Below are positions 8,307-14,810 of a stretch of 14,810 bases of DNA, in pieces. A program made the translations under genes and the position numbers. Under the pieces are notes generated by a model. That model was not told where the DNA came from. It did no database searches and worked only from the letters and a program-made list of their open reading frames with translations. The stretch is from Strigomonas culicis (Eukaryota; Euglenozoa; Kinetoplastea; Trypanosomatida; Trypanosomatidae). The stretch lies in assembly GCA_000482145.1 (NCBI GenBank), contig AUXH01000484.1, positions 1 through 14,810 on the forward strand, in the 5' to 3' direction. Position 1 is the first letter of the stretch. Each line of letters starts with the position of its first letter.

Positions 8307-9050
8307 ATGAAAGACACTGGCAACTGTTGGACAGTCCTTGTGGAGGCGAGTGTACAGTTGGCTATCGAGTATATGCCGCAGGTGCCGTACGTGCTGCTTG
8401 CCTCGTCGCTCAACACCCGAGCCTTGGGTGAGCTGCACGGCGCTGTGGACGAAATAACGGAAACTCGGTACGATGCAGCGGTGAGGCCTTTCGAAGATAG
8501 TGATGATGACGACGTAAATGACTGTATGAGGCTCAAAAGCGAGGTCAAGGTACTGTGTGTTGGCACCACGAGCTTAGCCCATGCAGTGCACTTCGTGAGG
8601 GATGGAGAACATCTTGAATACACTCTCTGTATCATCAGCGTTCACGATATCAAGCGACTGGAGTGCATGCTCTGGTGGCTGCAGATCACACAGCCGCGTG
8701 CCATTGAGCTTCAGCACATGAAGAAAAAAACGAACCTGAAAGCGTGCACCGTGTGCTGGACTTGCTGCTCACGGATGCGCCTGAGCTCCCTACCAATGTA
8801 CCCCTACATACCAACTTGCTCGAGCTAAAGATGGATGACGGCGACAAATACAGGTACGCGGACATACTGGGGCCCCTCGCCCAGTGTGTGCACTTACATG
8901 TGATGAAACAGCTCTCACTGAATGGATGCCGTGCTGTACGAAGCGTTGCAGAGCTGTCTGATACATGGACACTGGAGAAGCTACGAATGGCCGTGAGCTC
9001 CTGTGGCCGTGCTCCATGGGGCCGTTGCCACTCCGGAGCGTTTTTGGTTG

Positions 9051-9088
<38 letters not shown>

Positions 9089-9646
9089 TTCTTTGTACGA
9101 GTGAAGACACTGATATTTCCGTGGAGACAGATGGACCCGTGATACCCCACGAAATGGAGAGGTCTAAGCACGATATTGCACTGTGCACGGTGTATATTGG
9201 CGCTGTGCGTGGCTCGTGCATGCCTACTGCAGTTAGATCGTGTGGAATAACGAGTTTTTCTGTACTCTTATATGAGAAGGGAACGCGGTCAATATCGTCC
9301 CCTCGCGAGGTGTAATAATGTACATGTGTGTATGGTAGACAAGCGGCAACGGACACTGAAATAGTGCACGAACGGTGATCAAACAGCTGCTGGACATGGA
9401 GTACGATCCTGTTACAGTCACACACGTATCGTAGAGAGAAGCGCGGCTGGGGGCGCTGCTCCACAGATACGCTGGCCACTGGCCCGCAGCAGAACAAGAC
9501 TTGTCATTTTGAGCTTGAGTGGCAGCTTCATGCGACAAGGCAGCGGCGTAGGATTCGATGGAGGACCTGCTACCCTCCACCAGATCGAGCATGTTGACCT
9601 GGAAGGTAATACCGAGTTTGATAGATGCACTTGCAAATTTCACTAA
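8307..9646 (+). pseudogene. Decayed leucine-rich-repeat-like gene
   Basis: The reading starts at ATG 8307 (MKDTGNCWTVLVEAS) and is open to 8828, but coding-like sequence moves to another frame around the 7-A run at 8724-8730. It continues there as SVHRVLDLLLTDAPELPTNV and then LSLNGCRAVRSVAELSDTW with LEKLRM, which has the spacing of a leucine-rich repeat. A (GT)n tract at 9054-9086 follows. Further pieces lie in different frames: about 9103-9315; about 9366-9510 (TVIKQLLDMEYDPVTVTHVS, then TAG at 9432); and about 9500-9646 (LVILSLSGSF and IEHVDLEGN, then TAA). A single protein would need at least two frame changes and one stop bypass, so I call it a pseudogene. The N-terminal 140 residues have no motif I recognise and contain an acidic DSDDDD stretch. 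Sequencing error could explain the homopolymer shift but not all the lesions. The LRR assignment rests on pattern only. Confidence 0.62.
9054..9086. repeat. (GT)n microsatellite inside the decayed LRR-like gene
   Basis: This is an uninterrupted alternation of G and T over 33 bases. Read in the frame of the preceding LRR-like segment it gives an alternating Val-Cys run, which is unlikely in a working LRR protein. It sits close to a further frame change in the relic. Confidence 0.95.
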
Positions 9647-10452
9647 CGTGTTTCCGAGCATCAGTTCACTCTATAGAGAATGGGACACTATGCTTTCCTT
9701 TAGCGATTACCGTTATTTCACTCACACTTCTTTCTTTTATTTCTCTTGATAGTCTTTTCTTTCTTTTCTCTTTAGATACATTATCAAATGCTTTACCTTC
9801 TTTTGCAGTTTCTACTAATTACATATTTCTGCACGTTTAATTTCTTTCTTTTCTTTTCTTCGCATTATTTTTTTCAAATACGTTTTGAATGCAGTTTCGT
9901 TTATGTTTAATTCACTCCCCCCTTTTTTTTTCTGTACTGATTGCGTAGAGGAATTTACTTTTGTTGTACCGTGTTTTTATGATGCTATGAATACTAAAGA
10001 ACTTCCAAATTCTCATCTGAACAAATGAAATTTGAAAGTGAAAATACATATTTGAGTAAAGACAAACATAGAGAAAAGGGAAGGGAAAATCAATTCGAAT
10101 CACACACTCTCTCTATATGGATTTCCTATTTGGTTTAATCGAAATAGTACAATAAAATGATCACTGAATTTTCTAGCTGTCGCATTTTGCTCGTCACTGG
10201 TCTTTTCTTCGTTACTTCGTCTTTTTTTTTGCGAAGAAAACAGGTACTTCAATGTACACTTGTCGATCAGTAGTGAATATGATCACACACTGTCTTTCAC
10301 ATATTCCGTGAAAATAATGTGTAAAAGAGTCGAATGTTTCGTGCACTACAGTAAAGAGATAATAATGATACCCAAATGAGGCATATACCACGTATATATG
10401 AATTAAAACCGGATCCAATGTAATAGAAGTCAGATGTTTTGCTTCTATTGAT

Positions 10453-10468
10453 TATATATATATATATA
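10453..10468. repeat. (TA)8 microsatellite
   Basis: A short uninterrupted TA run in the AT-rich spacer upstream of paralogue 2. Confidence 0.9.
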
Positions 10469-10876
10469 GCTGTTTTTTTTTTTACTTTCTTGTCATGATC
10501 CACACCGTCCGTCTCTGCATTTCTCAGGACATGAATGTTTGTATTTGAACAATACAAAGGGCCCCTTCCTCGAATCTCTAACGGATACCATTTAACTAAT
10601 TCATTCATATGCAGTTACGTCTAGAAAAAAGAAAAATATGCCAATAATTGTTGCGTTTTTTCACCTCTTCCATCGATTGTGAGTACGTCAACGAGGCAAT
10701 CGTTTGCTGGTAGAAACCAAAAACGATCTGCTCCTTCATGTGTAAATCCTTTTGCATCGTCACCTTTTGCTTGCACTTGAGTCAATACTGATGGTTTTAA
10801 ACGGTCATGTGTAGATGTATTTTGTGTGACTTCACATTGCCAAAAGTGTCTTTAAATGAAAACAGTGTTCTCTTGC

Positions 10877-11002
10877 TCACTCTTCTCTGCTCAGTCTCCT
10901 TTCTCTATTTTACTCACTAACACTTCCACTTTTTTTTGTATTTGTTTTCCATTTCCCTTTTTTTTACTTTACTATATATATATATATATATTGTTTACAT
11001 AG
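10877..11002 (+). promoter_or_regulatory. Predicted trans-splice acceptor region for paralogue 2, with embedded TA repeat
   Basis: Pyrimidine-rich sequence fills 10877-10972, including T runs at 10929-10937 and 10958-10965. It is separated from the first downstream AG (11001-11002) by a (TA)n tract at 10973-10991. Use of this AG would give a 36-nt leader before ATG 11039. A second AG at 11029-11030 would leave only 8 nt. Confidence 0.55.
10973..10991. repeat. (TA)n microsatellite in the 5' acceptor region of paralogue 2
   Basis: A 19-base TA alternation located between the polypyrimidine tract and the first AG upstream of ATG 11039. Confidence 0.95.
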
Positions 11003-11038
11003 GTTTGCACGTACCTCGACGCGTTCACAGCCTTCCAC

Positions 11039-14000
11039 ATGAGCACCGACATCGCAGGAATGGCCTTGCGCACTGCGGCGCTCGCTCTCTTGCTCCTCTG
11101 TCTTTCTGCACCGAGCCCCTCGGAAGGAGCACAAACGACGATCCCTATCGATGGCAGCTTCAAGTTGTCGGGTGAAGTGATCGATGGGTCGGTGTACAAT
11201 GTGGGCAGCATGACGCCTTCGTCTAAGACTTCGCTGAATTACATCACAGACTGCACCATCAAGGGCGACGGCATCGGTTTCACGGGGTTCACCAGCTCTG
11301 CTTCCAGCAGCTCGATTCCGGTGTTCAACCTGACGATGGCACAGACGACCGTCACGAACGCTACCATCCTTATCACAGGATACTACCCGCCGAAATCCAT
11401 CCTGATGATCTCGTACACCACGGCCACGATGCAGGGCACGACGCCGCTGTACAACTTTCAAAACCTTGTGCCGGAGGATTACGTCGTGGTGTACATACTG
11501 GAGACGACGGTGACGTGGGATGTGACCGGCGCTGGCGGCGCCGTGCTTCTCGTGGGTGGAGTTACTCGTCAACTGCTTCAGTCGTACAGCGGGTTTTACA
11601 TGGTGAACACGTACGCCACGTACGCGGCGCACATCCTGCACCAAGCCTTGCCGATTTGCACGGAAGACACTCACTGCCTGGACGTGTACAATGGGCTCAT
11701 TGCCATCGATGTGGCCACGTGCGTCAGCTGCAAAGGCGAGTTTTTGCGAAACGACCAGTCGGGACATTTCTTTTCTGGGTCGAAGGGTGGTGTCACTCGC
11801 ATCTCCAACTGCACATCGACCGGCGGCCAGCCGTTCATCTACGCAGCTGGCCTGACCGCCACAGACTTTACCAATGAAGGAAATATCATTTTCTACGGCA
11901 TTACGGTGGACAGCACATTTCTGGGCAGCGGGTCTGCACGACCACAAATCAGGGTCAACGGGTATTACTCGTTCATGCACATTAACGTTGTGTCGATGGG
12001 GACCACAACAACTGTTCCGACGAACTCTCAGGTACCCTATGCCATCTGGACGGGAAACGTGACAGTGGGTGGCACTCTCATGGCGTCCATCTCTGACCTC
12101 GCGACGAATTACATCACCACGTACTACTTGCTCGATGCCTACAGCAACGTGACTGAAAAGCAGGGCAGCCCTGGTTATGCAGAAACGGTAGGATCTCCTT
12201 CTTCTGTGCTCTGCGCGCGCCCCGGATTCATCAGCACGGCGTGGGAGGACCTGGAGACCTGGAAGCGTTCGTCGTGCGTCTGTAACAGTGGCACGTACGC
12301 CCCCTACTGCACGCAGGCGATGGACCCCGTCTCGTACTACGTGAACTACAACGCGGCGAACACGGAAGAGGTGTGCAACGTGCCGAACTGCACGATGTGC
12401 ATGGCCATGACGTCGGAGGAGTGCACCGAGTGCGACCCGGGCTTCAAGCTGAACAGCACGACGTGCATAGAGAAGGTGTGTATGGCCGCCCACTGTTCCG
12501 CGTGCGTGTTCGACTCGGAGCACAACTGCACTGTGTGCGACGCCGGCTACAAGCTGGACAGCGACAACATCACGTGCACGGCGAAGGTGTGCGGCGTGGA
12601 GAATTGCGCGACCTGCGTCTTCGACACGGAGGACCAATGCTCGGTGTGCGCGGGCAACTACAAGCTTGGCAAGGACAATATAACATGCACGAAGATGGTG
12701 TGTGAAGCCGCGAACTGTGGCACATGTGTGTTCAACACGGAGGACCAATGCTCGGTGTGCAGCCCCAACTACAAAGCTGACACGGACAACGTGACATGCA
12801 CGAAGATGGTTTGCGAAGCTGCGAACTGTGGCACATGTGTGTTCAACACAGAGGACCAATGCTCGGTGTGCAGCCCCAACTACAAACTGGACACGGACAA
12901 CGTGACATGCACGAAGATGGTGTGTGAAGCCGCGAACTGTGGCACATGTGTGTTCAACACGGAGGACCAATGCTCCGTGTGCCGCTTGGGCTACAAGCTT
13001 GACACGGACAATGTGACATGTGTGGAAATATCGTGCCATGTCGCGAACTGTGCGCAGTGTGTGGACTACATGGAGTCCGAATGTGCTATCTGCAGCGCCA
13101 ACTACAAACTGGACAAGGCCAATACAGTGTGCACAGAGATGGTTTGCGGAGTCCCGAATTGTGCACAGTGTGTGTATAACACGGAGGACCAATGCGATAC
13201 CTGTGACGGCAACTACAAGCGTGGCAGCGACAACATTACGTGCGTGGCGATGGCGTGCAATGTGGCTCACTGCGACACGTGTGTGACGGAGCAGGACAGT
13301 GTGTGCCAGAAATGCAGCGTTACGTACAAGCTGGACACTAACGGCACGACGTGCACGGAGAAGGTATGTGGCGTGGGTAACTGTAGCATGTGTGTGTATG
13401 ATACGGAGGATCATTGCGATACCTGCACGGATGGATACACGGTAAGTGGTACGAGATGTGTTGCTGTAACGACCAGTGGTGGCCTGTCCAGGAATGCACT
13501 TGTCGGCATCATTATCGGTGTTGTGGTAGCGCTAGTCGTCGTGCTGCTGTTTCTTACGCTCCTCTTCTTCTACTGTGGAAAGAAGAGGAAGAGAATACAT
13601 TCGTATGAAAATGTGGAAGCAAGATTATGCAATACGACTCACAGCTCCAACAACTTCAAAAGTGAGGGTGAAGCGTGCAGCAATCTTGGCGGGGTGAATT
13701 CAACCACAGAAGAGAGGACTATTAAGAATCCTCTCGTACCTCCTCCTTATGCGACGGACGAAGAAGTAGCAGCCCCGGAGACAACGGATGTGATACAACA
13801 GCAAATAGATCGCATGCATTCCTTTAACGGCGATGTTTTGGCATTTCAAGAGGAGGGAAACAATCAGAACCCCGCTGTGCCGGAGGCGGAGCAGGAGGGC
13901 ACAGGCGAGGTGGAGCTGCAGGATGCCGATGGGGACAAATCAGCACGGCGTTCCGGTCGCCGCACGGCGCGACGGATTCGCAACACACATCGTGAAGGTT

Positions 14001-14062
14001 GTCTTTTCGAAGATGTGGACACCGACGCAATGTACAACGCAGATAATGAGGTTACTGAGTGA
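11039..14062 (+). CDS. Cysteine-rich repeat surface glycoprotein, type I membrane protein (paralogue 2)
   Basis: The protein has 1007 aa starting at ATG 11039, the first ATG after the predicted acceptor AG at 11001-11002. A second in-frame Met at residue 8 (11060) would also leave a full signal peptide (ALRTAALALLLLCLSA), so the start is uncertain by 7 residues. Cleavage is likely near EGA/Q at about 31. The ectodomain (32-445) is collinear with paralogue 1: IDGSF lies at 37-41 in both and the ten cysteines match. Residues 446-807 are ten cysteine-rich repeats. A membrane span lies at about 821-845 (LVGIIIGVVVALVVVLL), followed by the basic stop-transfer GKKRKR. The tail of about 160 aa carries a YENV tyrosine motif, NPLVPPPY at 897-904 (PPxY, the ligand class of WW domains), an Arg-rich cluster and an acidic end with FEDVD and AMY. 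Function is inferred only as a glycosylated surface receptor or adhesin. Its larger repeat number makes it longer than its paralogue. Confidence 0.9.
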   Translation: MSTDIAGMALRTAALALLLLCLSAPSPSEGAQTTIPIDGSFKLSGEVIDGSVYNVGSMTPSSKTSLNYITDCTIKGDGIGFTGFTSSASSSSIPVFNLTMAQTTVTNATILITGYYPPKSILMISYTTATMQGTTPLYNFQNLVPEDYVVVYILETTVTWDVTGAGGAVLLVGGVTRQLLQSYSGFYMVNTYATYAAHILHQALPICTEDTHCLDVYNGLIAIDVATCVSCKGEFLRNDQSGHFFSGSKGGVTRISNCTSTGGQPFIYAAGLTATDFTNEGNIIFYGITVDSTFLGSGSARPQIRVNGYYSFMHINVVSMGTTTTVPTNSQVPYAIWTGNVTVGGTLMASISDLATNYITTYYLLDAYSNVTEKQGSPGYAETVGSPSSVLCARPGFISTAWEDLETWKRSSCVCNSGTYAPYCTQAMDPVSYYVNYNAANTEEVCNVPNCTMCMAMTSEECTECDPGFKLNSTTCIEKVCMAAHCSACVFDSEHNCTVCDAGYKLDSDNITCTAKVCGVENCATCVFDTEDQCSVCAGNYKLGKDNITCTKMVCEAANCGTCVFNTEDQCSVCSPNYKADTDNVTCTKMVCEAANCGTCVFNTEDQCSVCSPNYKLDTDNVTCTKMVCEAANCGTCVFNTEDQCSVCRLGYKLDTDNVTCVEISCHVANCAQCVDYMESECAICSANYKLDKANTVCTEMVCGVPNCAQCVYNTEDQCDTCDGNYKRGSDNITCVAMACNVAHCDTCVTEQDSVCQKCSVTYKLDTNGTTCTEKVCGVGNCSMCVYDTEDHCDTCTDGYTVSGTRCVAVTTSGGLSRNALVGIIIGVVVALVVVLLFLTLLFFYCGKKRKRIHSYENVEARLCNTTHSSNNFKSEGEACSNLGGVNSTTEERTIKNPLVPPPYATDEEVAAPETTDVIQQQIDRMHSFNGDVLAFQEEGNNQNPAVPEAEQEGTGEVELQDADGDKSARRSGRRTARRIRNTHREGCLFEDVDTDAMYNADNEVTE
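12374..13459 (+). repeat. Ten tandem cysteine-rich repeats (105-111 bp units) in paralogue 2
   Basis: Units begin at 12374, 12479, 12590, 12701, 12812, 12923, 13034, 13145, 13256 and 13367, with the same C-x4-C-x2-C-x7-C-x2-C-x12-C layout as in paralogue 1. Units 4, 5 and 6 (12701-13033) are nearly identical and all start CEAANCGTCVFNTEDQC, which marks a recent local triplication. Units 8+9 match the two-unit block that is present twice in paralogue 1 (YKRGSDNITC followed by TEQDSVCQ). Most units place an N-x-T sequon (DNIT, DNVT, NGTT) just before the sixth Cys. Confidence 0.92.
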
Positions 14063-14435
14063 GCAAAATACGCGACCATATCTCTGTTCACAACCAATGA
14101 TGGCAAACAGTGCTGCGAGAGCGCAAGCATATATCGGACAGAGTTATTTGTAATTCAATTCTTGCTTTTTTTTTATATAATGAAACCCAAAAGACAAAAA
14201 TAAACAACTTAACAAAAAAAGAAGAAGAAAAGATAATAATATAGTTTTTCATATATGTGTTTTTTTTCTTTTTTTCTTTTTTCCTCAGATGCTTTCGTAA
14301 GAATCAAACCTTTTCATACTTGTAAGTGCGCAAACATGGATGTAAAGACATTCGTTACCTTTTTTTTTGTTTTAAGACTGCAAGTTAAACGAAGGAAGTA
14401 ATCCACCATAATCTAAGTGCACTATCTTTATATAC

Positions 14436-14453
14436 ATATATATATATATATAT
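14436..14453. repeat. (AT)9 microsatellite
   Basis: An AT alternation in the spacer downstream of paralogue 2. Confidence 0.9.
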
Positions 14454-14785
14454 CTCCATTTGATTCTTTTTTTATTTTCCCCTTTTCCCCTTTACAGATG
14501 TAAAACAGTTTTTTATTTCAAGCCATTCAGCGATTATTTCTTTGTTAATTGTTCCCATCTGTTCGATTCCACTGAATGAATCTCGAAATACTATTACAAT
14601 TGTGGATAATCGTAAAATAATCATGTATTTACCTACCTATTCATGATTCATGAGTGTAATTCTATATAAGGTTGTGGGGCACTTTTTTGTTGTCCTCTGT
14701 CTACTTAAGAAAGTAGAACAAGAAGAGGACATATATCAATTGTCTCAAGTGATTGTCTGTTTTTTGTGGATTTGTTCCACTTTCC

Positions 14786-14810
14786 ATATATATACATACA
14801 TATATATATA
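14786..14810. repeat. Interrupted (TA)n/(CATA) microsatellite at window end
   Basis: TA alternation interrupted by TACATACA, running to the last base of the window, so its right end is not seen. Confidence 0.9.

Larger units (their letters stand above)
9647..11038. other. AT-rich spacer upstream of paralogue 2
   Basis: About 1.4 kb of strongly AT-rich sequence with poly-T runs, a (TA)8 tract and, at its end, the pyrimidine tract, TA repeat and 36-nt leader of paralogue 2. No gene, tRNA or other RNA gene was recognised on either strand. Confidence 0.65.
14063..14810. other. Spacer downstream of paralogue 2
   Basis: AT-rich sequence with A and T homopolymers and two TA-type microsatellites. 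It presumably includes the 3' UTR of paralogue 2. No coding sequence was recognised. Confidence 0.65.

Noticed and set aside
9647..11038. Search for tRNA, snRNA or spliced-leader RNA genes in the AT-rich spacer
   Set aside because: No tRNA A/B box pair, cloverleaf or spliced-leader-like sequence was recognised on either strand by eye. A covariance-model scan would be decisive.
10964..13414. Very long antisense open frame (816 codons) opposite paralogue 2
   Set aside because: It mirrors a GC-rich repetitive coding region where the antisense frame lacks stops by composition. Its product is a monotonous His/Arg/Val/Ala-rich sequence with no domain, and the sense frame has a signal peptide, cysteine pattern and membrane span.
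13441..13450. A GTAAGT sequence resembling a 5' cis-splice site inside paralogue 2
   Set aside because: Cis-introns are very rare in trypanosomatids, the reading frame is continuous through the site, and it encodes expected residues of the last repeat.

Overview
The window reads as nuclear DNA of a kinetoplastid (trypanosomatid) protist. The supporting signs are intronless genes all on the + strand, long pyrimidine runs followed by an AG shortly before each start codon (the layout of spliced-leader trans-splicing acceptors), AT/pyrimidine-rich spacers around more GC-rich coding DNA, many short microsatellites, and use of TAG, TGA and TAA as ordinary stops. Genus and species cannot be fixed from the sequence alone.

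Layout. Positions 1-1311 are spacer with a GC-rich island at about 404-730. Positions 1312-3870 encode a predicted type I surface glycoprotein of 852 aa: signal peptide, about 410-aa ectodomain, seven cysteine-rich repeats, one membrane span and a cytoplasmic tail. Positions 3871-5757 are a long spacer holding weak relics of coding DNA. Positions 5758-7533 encode a 591-aa protein with what look like three double-stranded-RNA-binding-like modules. Positions 7534-8306 are spacer. Positions 8307-9646 hold a decayed gene with leucine-rich-repeat-like segments, broken by frameshifts, stops and a GT microsatellite. Positions 9647-11038 are AT-rich spacer. Positions 11039-14062 encode a 1007-aa paralogue of the first surface protein, with ten repeats. 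Positions 14063-14810 are spacer ending in TA repeats.

The main interest is the pair of paralogous surface proteins. Their ectodomains are collinear: the IDGSF motif is at residues 37-41 and the first repeat cysteine at residue 446 in both. Repeat number, repeat order and tail length differ. A 132-bp stretch inside the repeats is identical at the DNA level, which suggests recent sequence exchange. Both tails end in an Arg-rich cluster followed by a similar acidic F-[DE]-D-[IV]-D-x3-M-Y motif, which suggests a shared intracellular partner or sorting route. I do not recognise the family by name. A role as cell-surface or flagellar-pocket receptors or adhesins is inference. The dsRBD-like gene between them has no evident functional link; neighbouring genes in trypanosomatids are co-transcribed but usually unrelated.
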